From assembly GCA_019423125.1 (NCBI GenBank), contig JAHZBZ010000001.1, positions 374,751 to 438,750 of the forward strand: a stretch of 64,000 nt of DNA. Reading direction: 5' to 3'. The stretch comes from Bacillota bacterium (GTDB lineage Bacteria > Bacillota > Clostridia > Christensenellales > Borkfalkiaceae). This document shows positions 24,892 through 32,567 of this stretch, piece by piece. How positions within the stretch are numbered: position 1 is the stretch's first letter; each line of letters starts with the position of its first letter. Both the position numbers and the translations under genes were made by a program. The notes beneath the pieces were generated by a model, which was not told where the DNA came from, did no database searches, and saw only the letters and a list, made by a program, of their open reading frames with translations.

Positions 24892-25409
24892 ACATCGTAC
24901 TCTGCGGAATGATGGGCGCGGGCAAGACGACGGTCGGCATCCTGCTCGCCGAGCGCACGGGCATGCGCTGGTATGACACGGACGACCTGATCACCGAGCG
25001 CCACGGGAACATCCCGAGCCTGTTCGAGTTTTACGGCGAAGAGCACTTCCGCCAGCTGGAATCGGAGGTCGTTCACTCGATCGCGAACAGCGACAACTGC
25101 GTCATCTCCACGGGCGGCGGGTGCGTGCTCCGTCCCGAAAACAGCGCGGCGTTCAAGGCGGGCGGCGGGAAGATCGTCTTTCTGAAAGTGGACATCGCCA
25201 CCCTCTTCGAGCGCACGGGGCATACGGGCGACGACCGCCCCCTTCTCAAAAACACGACCTTCGAGAAGATGAAGGCGCTGCTCGACTACCGCACGCCCAT
25301 CTATCAGAGCTGTGCCGACTACACGGTGGAGACGGACGGCAAGAGCGCGGAAGAGGTCGCGGCGGAGATCGCGCGCGTCTTTTCCCTGCCCGAGCGGGGC
25401 AGGGCATGA
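24888..25409 (+). CDS. aroK: Shikimate kinase
   Basis: It phosphorylates shikimate at the 3-position. The protein is 173 residues: Walker A GMMGAGKTT near the N-terminus, the substrate-binding DTDD, the glycine triplet STGGGCVL and the LID Arg region TGDDRPLL. It is coupled by ATGA overlaps to aroQ upstream and the SDR gene downstream. Confidence 0.96.
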   Translation: MNIVLCGMMGAGKTTVGILLAERTGMRWYDTDDLITERHGNIPSLFEFYGEEHFRQLESEVVHSIANSDNCVISTGGGCVLRPENSAAFKAGGGKIVFLKVDIATLFERTGHTGDDRPLLKNTTFEKMKALLDYRTPIYQSCADYTVETDGKSAEEVAAEIARVFSLPERGRA

Positions 25410-26119
25410 GCACCGCCCTCGTCACGGGCGGCTCGCGCGGCATCGGCAGGGCGGTCTGCGCCGCGCTCGCCGCGGCGGGCTACGACGTTCTCTTTTCCTA
25501 TTCAAAGGACGAAGAGGGCGCAAAGCAGACGCTCCGCCTGATCGAAGAGGCGGGCGCGGGCGGCACCGCGGTGCGCTGCGACGTCTCGGACGAAGCGCAG
25601 GTGCGCGCGCTCTTTGCGGCGGCGCCCGGGCTGGAGGTGCTCGTCAACAACGCGGGCGTCAGCTCCTTCGGTCTTTTGCAGGACACCTCTCTCTCGGAGT
25701 GGCGGCGCGTCTTTTCCGTAAATACAGAGGGCGCCTTCCTGTGCATGCGGGAGGCGATCCCGAAGCTCTTGCGGCGGGGCGGCGGCTGCATCGTCAACGT
25801 CTCCTCCGTCTGGGGCGAGGCGGGTGCTTCCTGCGAGGCGGCGTATTCGGCGAGCAAGGCGGCGCTCATCGGGCTGAGCAAGGCGGCGGCAAAGGAGCTC
25901 GCGCCTGCGGGCATCCGCGTCAACTGCGTCTCCTGCGGCATGATCGACACGCAGATGAACGCACGGCTCTCCGACGAGGCGCGCGCGCAGTTCTGCGCGA
26001 AACAGCCGATCGCGCGGGAGGGCACGCCCGAGGAGGTCGCCGCGGCGGTGCTATTCCTCGTCAGAAGCCGCTACGTCACGGGCGAGGTGCTCCGCGTGGA
26101 CGGCGGCGCCCTGCTCTGA
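25406..26119 (+). CDS. Short-chain dehydrogenase/reductase, FabG-like
   Basis: A 237-residue classical SDR: TGGSRGIG nucleotide loop, NNAG, and the catalytic Ser and YSASK of the Tyr-x3-Lys pair. The length, the start and the C-terminal RYVTGEVLRVDGG resemble 3-oxoacyl-ACP reductase (FabG), but no other fatty acid gene is nearby. It ends the aro operon and overlaps aroK by ATGA. The substrate is unknown. Confidence 0.85.
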   Translation: MSTALVTGGSRGIGRAVCAALAAAGYDVLFSYSKDEEGAKQTLRLIEEAGAGGTAVRCDVSDEAQVRALFAAAPGLEVLVNNAGVSSFGLLQDTSLSEWRRVFSVNTEGAFLCMREAIPKLLRRGGGCIVNVSSVWGEAGASCEAAYSASKAALIGLSKAAAKELAPAGIRVNCVSCGMIDTQMNARLSDEARAQFCAKQPIAREGTPEEVAAAVLFLVRSRYVTGEVLRVDGGALL

Positions 26120-26143
26120 ACAAAGCGCAAATTTTTGTCTGAG

Positions 26144-26166
26144 AAAAAAGGGTTTTGCCCTTTTTT
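26144..26166 (+). terminator. Terminator of the aro operon
   Basis: AAAAAAGGG, a 5-nt loop and CCCTTTTTT: a compact hairpin with its T-run in the stem. It lies between the SDR gene and dgt. An AT-rich stretch after it may hold a weak promoter for dgt, but no good -35 box is seen. Confidence 0.75.
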
Positions 26167-26221
26167 GCAGAATATATTATTATGGGCATGCCACACGGCT
26201 TGCCGAAAAGGGGAAAAACGA

Positions 26222-27259
26222 ATGAGTTTCGACGATGCAGTCAAACGGCGCACCTACGAAAAGGAGAGGCAGTTCTTCTCCGCATACGCCACGCTCTCGG
26301 AGAACACGCGCGGAAGGGAGCGCGAGGAGACTCCGTGCAACATGCGCACGGACTTCCAGCGCGACCGCGACCGCATCATCTACAGCAAGGCGTTTTTGCG
26401 GCTGAAAAACAAGACGCAGGTCTTTTTCTCTCCCGAAGGCGACCATTTTCGCACGCGCATGACGCACACCATCGACGTCTCGCAGATCGCGCGCTCGATC
26501 GCGCGCTCGCTCGCGCTCAACGAAGACCTCGCCGAGGCGATCGCGCTGGGGCACGACCTCGGTCACACGCCCTTCGGTCATGCGGGCGAACGGGTGCTCG
26601 CCACACTCGCGCCGGACGGGTTTTCGCACAACGTGCAGTCGCTGCGCGTCGTGGACGTGCTCGAAAAGGAGGGGCGCGGGCTCAACCTCACCTTTGAGGT
26701 GCGGGACGGCATCCTCAACCACAAAAAGAGCGGAAAGCCCGCCACACTCGAGGGCATGGCTGTCTCGCTCGCCGACCGCATCGCCTACGTCAACCACGAC
26801 ATCGAGGACGCCATCCGCGCGGGGCTTTTGCGCGCGGAGGAACTGCCGAAGGAGGACGTCGAGCTGCTCGGCTCCACCTCGCGCGACCGCATCAACCGCA
26901 TGATCACCTCCATCTACGAGAACAGCGAGGGGAAGAACTTCGTCAGGATGGGCGAGGCGGAGGCGCGCGCGCTGGAACATCTGCGCTCGTTCATGTTCGA
27001 GCGCGTGTACATAACCCCCATTTCGATGCGGGAGGAAGAGCGCGCAAAGCGCATGCTCTCGGCGATGTACGACTACTTTTACGGGCATGTGGACAAGCTG
27101 CCCGCGTTTTACAGGGAGCTCTCCGAGCGCTGGCCGCTCGGGCAGGTCATCTGCGACTATCTCTCCTCCATGACGGACAAGTTCGCCGTGGCGGTGTTTG
27201 ACTACATCTTTGTGCCGCACAGCTGGGCGCTGACGGAGAAGGACATCGAGGAGATCTGA
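26222..27259 (+). CDS. dgt: dGTPase-like HD-domain triphosphohydrolase
   Basis: A 345-residue HD-domain protein of the deoxyguanosinetriphosphate triphosphohydrolase family, which cleaves dNTPs to nucleosides and triphosphate. The metal ligands are in RTRMTHTIDVSQIAR and in the signature HDLGHTPFGHAGE, with a later Asp in SLADRIAYVNHD. It heads the dgt-dnaG-rpoD cluster, an arrangement seen in many Clostridia, and is followed by dnaG after 19 nt. Confidence 0.93.
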   Translation: MSFDDAVKRRTYEKERQFFSAYATLSENTRGREREETPCNMRTDFQRDRDRIIYSKAFLRLKNKTQVFFSPEGDHFRTRMTHTIDVSQIARSIARSLALNEDLAEAIALGHDLGHTPFGHAGERVLATLAPDGFSHNVQSLRVVDVLEKEGRGLNLTFEVRDGILNHKKSGKPATLEGMAVSLADRIAYVNHDIEDAIRAGLLRAEELPKEDVELLGSTSRDRINRMITSIYENSEGKNFVRMGEAEARALEHLRSFMFERVYITPISMREEERAKRMLSAMYDYFYGHVDKLPAFYRELSERWPLGQVICDYLSSMTDKFAVAVFDYIFVPHSWALTEKDIEEI

Positions 27260-27278
27260 GCGCAGGGAAGGAGGCAAA

Positions 27279-29057
27279 ATGGCAAAGGGGCTGGACCCGC
27301 AATTTCTCGAACAACTCAAGGCGAAAAACGATCTGGTCGAGGTGGTCAGCGGGTACGTTCCCCTCGAGCGAAAGGGCGGAAACTGGTGGGGACGCTGTCC
27401 CTTTCACCACGAAAAGACGCCCTCCTTTTCCGTCAACGCGGACGGGCAGTTCTACCACTGTTTCGGCTGCGGCGTCTCGGGCGACGTGATCACCTTCATC
27501 CGCGAGATCGAGTCTCTGGACTTCGTCGACGCGGTCAAGCTCCTTGCGGAGCGCGCGAAGATGCCCATGCCCGAGATGAACTTCGACACCGAAAAGACGG
27601 CGCAGCTCAAGCGCAAGCGGGACGCCGTCCTCGCCATTCTCCGCGCCAGCGCGCGCTTTTACTTCGATAACCTCAATTCGGGCAACGCGGACGCGCACGT
27701 GCAGTACATCCTCGACCGAAAAATTTCCTCTTCGGTCGTGCGCAGGTTCGGGCTGGGTGCCTCTCTCGACTTCCGCTCTCTCCCGCAGTTCCTGCTCGAC
27801 AAGGGCTTTTCGCGCGAGGACATCCTCGACAGCGGCGCGGTCACCCTCTCCGAAAAGACGGGAAGGCTGACGGACGCGCAGGCGGGCAGGCTGATCTTTC
27901 CCGTCATCAACGCGATGGGGGACGTGATCGCCTTCGGCGGCAGGGTGCTCGAAAAGACGGATTTTGCCAAATACAAGAACACCCGCGAGACGATGGTGTT
28001 CAACAAGAGCAAGACGCTCTACAACATCAACCAGATCAAAAAGCTCAAACAGGGCGCAGGCCTCAAAGACCTGATCGTCGTCGAGGGATACATGGACACC
28101 CTCTCGCTCGTGCAGGCGGGTTTTCCCAACGTGGTCGCGAGCATGGGCACGTCGCTCACCAAGGATCAGGCGCGGCTCGCCAAGCGGTACGCGGACAACG
28201 TGTACATCAGCTACGACGGCGACTTTGCGGGGCAGAAAGGCGCGGTGCGCGGGCTGGAGATCCTGCGCGACGAGCAGATCAACGTGCGCGTGGTGCCCCT
28301 TCCCGACGGGCAGGACCCCGACGACGTCATCAAGACGGCGGGACACGACGGTTACGCGCAATGCCTGGACAGCGCGATGCCGCTCATCGATTTCAAGCTG
28401 GAGATCGCGCGGCGCAAATACGACCTTACAAAGACGGAGGACAAGCGCAATTACATCGCCGAGGCGCTGCGCATCATCGCCGAGGCGGAGAGCGAGAGCG
28501 TCAAGGAAGACCTTCTCAAACAGCTGCGCGACCGCACGGGCATGACCTTCGAGTCGCTCAAGCGCGACCTTGACAACAATCCTCTCCCGAAGAAGTCGGA
28601 AAACGAGCCCGCGCCCGCTCCGCGCGAGGACGGCGCGGACAGACGGGTGCGCGCGTGCAGGTTTGTGCTCGCTTCCGTGCTTTTCGGCGCCAGATATGCA
28701 AAAAATTTCGACCTTTCAGGTGTCAGATTCGACAATTCCGTGCATAATACTATCGCACAATTCATCCTCAAAAAGCAGGCGGCGGGCGAACCCGTTCGCG
28801 CGAGCGCGCTCTTCGACATCTTCGACGAGGGCACGCCCGAGCTCTCCGAGATCCTCGATCTGAGCCTCGGCGAGAGTCTGGAAGGGGAGCGCGCGGAGAA
28901 GTATTTTCAGGACTGCGTGCGCACGCTCGAGCGCGAGCGCATTGCGGCGGAACTGGACAGGCTGAGCGCGCTGTGCGACGCGGAGACCGATCTTGCCCGC
29001 AAACGGGAGATCACCCGAAAGATACTCGAACTCACGATAAAACTCAAAAATTTTTAA
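27279..29057 (+). CDS. dnaG: DNA primase
   Basis: It makes RNA primers for replication. The protein is 592 residues. The N-terminal zinc finger uses C40, H43, C61 and C64. The TOPRIM catalytic core carries VVEGYMD (near 267) and the ISYDGDFAGQKG Asp cluster (near 310). The C-terminal part is the helicase-interacting domain. Ribosome binding site: GGAGG. It is co-transcribed with dgt and rpoD. Confidence 0.98.
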   Translation: MAKGLDPQFLEQLKAKNDLVEVVSGYVPLERKGGNWWGRCPFHHEKTPSFSVNADGQFYHCFGCGVSGDVITFIREIESLDFVDAVKLLAERAKMPMPEMNFDTEKTAQLKRKRDAVLAILRASARFYFDNLNSGNADAHVQYILDRKISSSVVRRFGLGASLDFRSLPQFLLDKGFSREDILDSGAVTLSEKTGRLTDAQAGRLIFPVINAMGDVIAFGGRVLEKTDFAKYKNTRETMVFNKSKTLYNINQIKKLKQGAGLKDLIVVEGYMDTLSLVQAGFPNVVASMGTSLTKDQARLAKRYADNVYISYDGDFAGQKGAVRGLEILRDEQINVRVVPLPDGQDPDDVIKTAGHDGYAQCLDSAMPLIDFKLEIARRKYDLTKTEDKRNYIAEALRIIAEAESESVKEDLLKQLRDRTGMTFESLKRDLDNNPLPKKSENEPAPAPREDGADRRVRACRFVLASVLFGARYAKNFDLSGVRFDNSVHNTIAQFILKKQAAGEPVRASALFDIFDEGTPELSEILDLSLGESLEGERAEKYFQDCVRTLERERIAAELDRLSALCDAETDLARKREITRKILELTIKLKNF

Positions 29058-29083
29058 CATAAGCGGAGGAACACAAAGACAAT

Positions 29084-30139
29084 ATGAGCGTTTCCGAACA
29101 GAAACTCAGCGAGATCCTCAAACAGATCATCAGCGAATACCGCCAGAAGGGGAGCATCTCCACCGATGTTCTCTGCGACATCCTCGAAAAGATCGACACC
29201 AGCCCCGACCAGATCGACTACATCTACAAGTCCATCGGCGAGGCGGGCATCCAGATCGTGGACGAGGACGAGCGCGACCGCGAGCTGTTTGAACAGGCGC
29301 TCCGCGACATCGGTCTGGACGACCCCGTCAAGATGTATCTCAAGGACATCGGCCGCGTGCCCCTTCTCTCGGTGGACGAAGAGATCGAGCTCGCGCGCAA
29401 GATGCAGGAAGGGGATGAGGCGGCCAAAAAGAGGCTTTCCGAGGCGAACCTTCGCCTCGTCGTCTCCATCGCAAAGCGGTACGTCGGGCGCGGGATGCTC
29501 TTCCTCGACCTCATTCAGGAAGGCAACCTCGGTCTGATGAAGGCGGTGGAGAAGTTCGACTACCAAAAGGGCTTTAAATTCTCCACCTACGCGACGTGGT
29601 GGATCCGCCAGGCGATCACCCGCGCGATCGCCGACCAGGCGCGCACCATCCGCATCCCCGTGCACATGGTCGAGACCATCAACCGCCTCACCCGCGCCTC
29701 GCGCATCCTCCTGCAACAGCTGGGCAGGGAGCCTACGCCCGACGAGATCGCGAAGGAACTCAACATGCCCGTCGACCGCGTCCGCGAGATCCAGAAGATC
29801 GCGCAGGACCCCGTCTCGCTCGAGACGCCGATCGGCGAAGAGGAGGACTCGCACCTGGGCGACTTCATCGAGGACGACCGCGCGACCACTCCTTCCGATT
29901 CGGTGGCGTTCACCATGCTCAAAGAACAGCTCCTCGGCGTTCTGGACACGCTGACCCCGCGCGAGGAGAAGGTGCTCCGCCTGCGCTACGGCATCGACGA
30001 CGGCAAGCCGCGCACCCTCGAAGAGGTGGGCAAGGAGTTCAACGTCACCCGCGAGCGCATCCGTCAGATCGAGGCGAAGGCGCTGCGCAAACTGCGCCAT
30101 CCTTCGCGCAGCAAAAAGCTCAAGGATTTTTTGGACTGA
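29084..30139 (+). CDS. rpoD: Primary RNA polymerase sigma factor (SigA/RpoD)
   Basis: A 351-residue sigma-70 factor. Region 1.2 onward is complete: [12 protein letters not shown], region 2 ([24 protein letters not shown] motif, [13 protein letters not shown] for -10 recognition), region 3, and region 4.2 ([18 protein letters not shown]). Region 1.1 is short, as in other Firmicutes. It belongs to the conserved dnaG-rpoD macro-operon and is expected to recognise the promoters listed here. Confidence 0.97.
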   Translation: MSVSEQKLSEILKQIISEYRQKGSISTDVLCDILEKIDTSPDQIDYIYKSIGEAGIQIVDEDERDRELFEQALRDIGLDDPVKMYLKDIGRVPLLSVDEEIELARKMQEGDEAAKKRLSEANLRLVVSIAKRYVGRGMLFLDLIQEGNLGLMKAVEKFDYQKGFKFSTYATWWIRQAITRAIADQARTIRIPVHMVETINRLTRASRILLQQLGREPTPDEIAKELNMPVDRVREIQKIAQDPVSLETPIGEEEDSHLGDFIEDDRATTPSDSVAFTMLKEQLLGVLDTLTPREEKVLRLRYGIDDGKPRTLEEVGKEFNVTRERIRQIEAKALRKLRHPSRSKKLKDFLD

Positions 30140-30140
30140 C

Positions 30141-30794
30141 ATGAAGCGTTCCCTGCGTCTTTCGACCATCTGCGGCGCTCTCACGCCCTGCGACAGCTTT
30201 GCGGACGTGGGGTGCGATCATGGTTACTGCACGCTGTATATGCTCGAGAACGGGCTGTGCCGCACCGCATGCATCTCGGACATCAGCGCCCCCAGCCTCG
30301 CGAAGGCGGAGAAGCTCCTTCTTCGCTACATACAAGAGGGCAGGGTGACGTCGGTATGCTGTGCGGGGCTTGCGCTCGTGCCGCGCGAGACGGAGCAGGT
30401 GCTCATCGCGGGGATGGGCGGGGAAGAGATGCTCGCCATCCTGCGCGAGGGATTCCTGCCGCCCGTGCTCGTGCTTCAACCCATGAAAAACGCCGAGAAG
30501 GTGCGCGCCTTTCTTCTGGAAAACGGGTACGCGCCCGACCTCGACGTCACCTTTTACGATTCAAAATTTTACCATCTTCTCCGCGCGCGGCGCGGTGCGG
30601 GCAGGCAGTATTCCGAGCGCGACGTCGCGTTCGGCTACGACAACCTTCGCGCGCCGACGCAGGACTTTGTCCGCTACCTTCGCGCGGAGCTGGAAAAGTG
30701 CGCGCGCCGTCTCGAAGGCGGGGACATCCCCGCGCTCCGCGCGCGGCAGACGCAGCTTTCGGAGGTGCTGCATGAAATTGAGAGAGGTGTATGA
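30141..30794 (+). CDS. trmK: tRNA (adenine-22-N1)-methyltransferase
   Basis: A 217-residue SAM-dependent methyltransferase. The motif I FADVGCDHGYC, the spacing IAGMGGEEMLAIL and LQPMKN match TrmK, which methylates A22 in the D-loop of some tRNAs. It starts 1 nt after the rpoD stop and overlaps the nif3-like gene by 23 nt; TrmK next to RpoD and Nif3 is the usual Firmicute arrangement. Confidence 0.93.
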   Translation: MKRSLRLSTICGALTPCDSFADVGCDHGYCTLYMLENGLCRTACISDISAPSLAKAEKLLLRYIQEGRVTSVCCAGLALVPRETEQVLIAGMGGEEMLAILREGFLPPVLVLQPMKNAEKVRAFLLENGYAPDLDVTFYDSKFYHLLRARRGAGRQYSERDVAFGYDNLRAPTQDFVRYLRAELEKCARRLEGGDIPALRARQTQLSEVLHEIERGV

Positions 30795-31557
30795 GCGCAT
30801 CGACGCGCTCTATCCCAAGAAGATCAGCGACGACTACGTCGCAACATACGGCGGGCACGACAACAGCGGCATCCTTTTGGACGGCGGCCATGAGATCGCG
30901 GGCGCGCTGTTCTCGCTCGACCTTTCGCAGGGCGCGATCGCGGCGGCGAAGGCAAAGGGCTTCAACCTGATCGTCACGCACCATCCTGCCATCTTCTTTC
31001 CCGTCTCTTCCCTGCGCTATGACGACGCGCTCGGCGCGCGCATCCTCGGCTGTGCGGAGGCGGGCATCGGCATCGTCTCCATGCACCTGAATCTCGACTG
31101 CGCGGAGGGCGGCATCGACGAGAGCCTCGCCCGCGCGCTGGGCGGCAAGGGCGACCTTGCTCCCGAGGAGAAAGTGGAAGGGGGCGGATACGGCAGGATC
31201 TTCGACGTGCCCGAACAGACCTTTTCGCAGTTTTCGCAAAATGCCATGGCGGCGCTCGGCACGTCGCGCGCCTTCCTGTACGGAGAGGGGAGCGATCCCG
31301 TCCGCCGTGCGGCGTCCTTTTGCGGGGCGGGCGTGGACGGCGGGGCGCTCCGCCGCGCAAAGGCGGGCGGCGCGGACGTCGTCGTCTCCGCGGATTGGAA
31401 ACACAATTTTCTCTGCGACGCGCAGGAGCTGGGGCTGAAAGCCGTTCAGCTCACGCACTACGCGAGCGAGAATTTCGGATTTAAAAAAATATATGAAAAA
31501 CTCAGAGACAGGCTCGGCGTTCCCTGTGCGTTCCACGAGGACGCGTTCATGCTCTGA
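30772..31557 (+). CDS. Nif3-like dinuclear metal-centre protein
   Basis: A 261-residue Nif3/YqfO family protein. Metal-ligand patterns are THHPAIFF, the middle HLNLD, and the C-terminal LTHYASE. It is the short form without the inserted PII-like domain. The start at 30772 follows GGAGGTG inside the end of trmK. The family is often annotated as GTP cyclohydrolase I type 2, which lacks firm support; the function is best left open. Confidence 0.9.
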   Translation: MKLREVYERIDALYPKKISDDYVATYGGHDNSGILLDGGHEIAGALFSLDLSQGAIAAAKAKGFNLIVTHHPAIFFPVSSLRYDDALGARILGCAEAGIGIVSMHLNLDCAEGGIDESLARALGGKGDLAPEEKVEGGGYGRIFDVPEQTFSQFSQNAMAALGTSRAFLYGEGSDPVRRAASFCGAGVDGGALRRAKAGGADVVVSADWKHNFLCDAQELGLKAVQLTHYASENFGFKKIYEKLRDRLGVPCAFHEDAFML

Positions 31558-31575
31558 GAACGGAGGTATCGAATC

Positions 31576-32277
31576 ATGTTGGACGAATTGCTGCAATACC
31601 AGGAAGCGGACGGAAAGCTCCGCGCCATCGAACAGGAGATCGGCGCGACGGAAGAGCACAAGAAATACATGACCGCGCTCAAATTCCTCAAAAAGGCGCC
31701 CGAAAAGCTGGAGGCGCTGGATGCCAAGGCGGCGGAGCTCCGCCTGATCTTTGAGCGTCTTTCCAAGAAATACGCGGCGATCGCGGACACCATCCACGAC
31801 TACGACAACCTCGACGAGATGGTGGACGAACAGGGGGGCGAGATCTCCTTCTACAAGAAAAACGCGGCGCAGATTGCCGACAACCTTCGCGCGCTCCGCG
31901 CCGAGATCGGCAAGCTCGCCTCGCAGATCGAGGCGGTCTCCGCCGAGTACGTCGCGGCGAAAAAGCAGACCATCGCGATGCAGAAACAGTACAAGGAGTA
32001 CAAGGCGAAGGACGCGCAGATCAAAGAGCAGTACGCATCCCGCATCGCGGAGGTGGAGGCACAGCTAACGGCGCTCGCCAAAAAGGTGCCCGCCGACACC
32101 CTCGCTAAATACAACGCCAAGCGCAAGGAAAAGCTCTTTCCCGTCGTCAGCGAGGTCACGGGCAACCGCTGCCCGCAGTGCGGCATGGAGCTGTCCATCG
32201 CCGAGATCTCCAAGCTCACGGGCGGCAACGTCATCGAATGCGACAGCTGCCGCAGGTTCCTCTTCAAGCGAAAATGA
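31576..32277 (+). CDS. Coiled-coil protein with C-terminal zinc ribbon
   Basis: A 233-residue protein: a long helical coiled-coil hairpin (about 1-180) followed by a four-cysteine zinc ribbon (CPQC...CDSC). This matches the C4-type zinc-ribbon proteins commonly encoded after nif3-like genes. Homologues are thought to bind nucleic acid or ribosome-associated factors, but no activity is proven from sequence. It closes the dgt-to-zinc-ribbon gene string. Confidence 0.85.
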   Translation: MLDELLQYQEADGKLRAIEQEIGATEEHKKYMTALKFLKKAPEKLEALDAKAAELRLIFERLSKKYAAIADTIHDYDNLDEMVDEQGGEISFYKKNAAQIADNLRALRAEIGKLASQIEAVSAEYVAAKKQTIAMQKQYKEYKAKDAQIKEQYASRIAEVEAQLTALAKKVPADTLAKYNAKRKEKLFPVVSEVTGNRCPQCGMELSIAEISKLTGGNVIECDSCRRFLFKRK

Positions 32278-32291
32278 CCGTGCCCCGCACG

Positions 32292-32322
32292 AAAAAAGAG
32301 ACCGCCTCCGCGGTCTTTTTTG
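32292..32322 (+). terminator. Terminator of the dgt-dnaG-rpoD operon
   Basis: GACCGC, a CTCC loop and GCGGTC (32300-32315), flanked by A6 and T6 runs that extend the stem. Confidence 0.85.
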
Positions 32323-32481
32323 TTTGCGGAAAAGCCGCCGCGGCGCTTGTCTTTCCGAAGGAGCTTTGTTCGCTCGCGGCGCATATTTTTTACACCGTTT
32401 CGCGCTTTTTGTCTCACGGTTCTCTGTTTTGCGCAGGACGTCCCGCGCTTTTTCGGCGCGGGAGAAAGGTGGCGGGCAGGC

Positions 32482-32510
32482 TTTGAACGGGGCGGAAAGT
32501 GCGGTATAAT
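32482..32510 (+). promoter_or_regulatory. SigA-type promoter of the tail-fibre-like gene
   Basis: TTTGAA (32482-32487), a 17-nt spacer and TATAAT (32505-32510). Transcription would start near 32517, at the foot of the leader hairpin. Confidence 0.65.
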
Positions 32511-32515
32511 GGAAG

Positions 32516-32557
32516 GGAGGAGAGAGATCTCCTCCTTTTTATTTTTCTGAAAAGGAG
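32516..32557 (+). promoter_or_regulatory. Leader with two mutually exclusive hairpins
   Basis: Hairpin A: GGAGGAGA (32516-32523) pairs with TCTCCTCC (32528-32535) and is followed by a T-rich run. Hairpin B: CTCCTTTT (from 32532) pairs with AAAAGGAG (32550-32557), which contains the ribosome binding site. The two share the CTCC segment, so only one can form. B would hide the ribosome binding site. Confidence 0.45.
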
Positions 32558-32567
32558 ATGGAACAAG

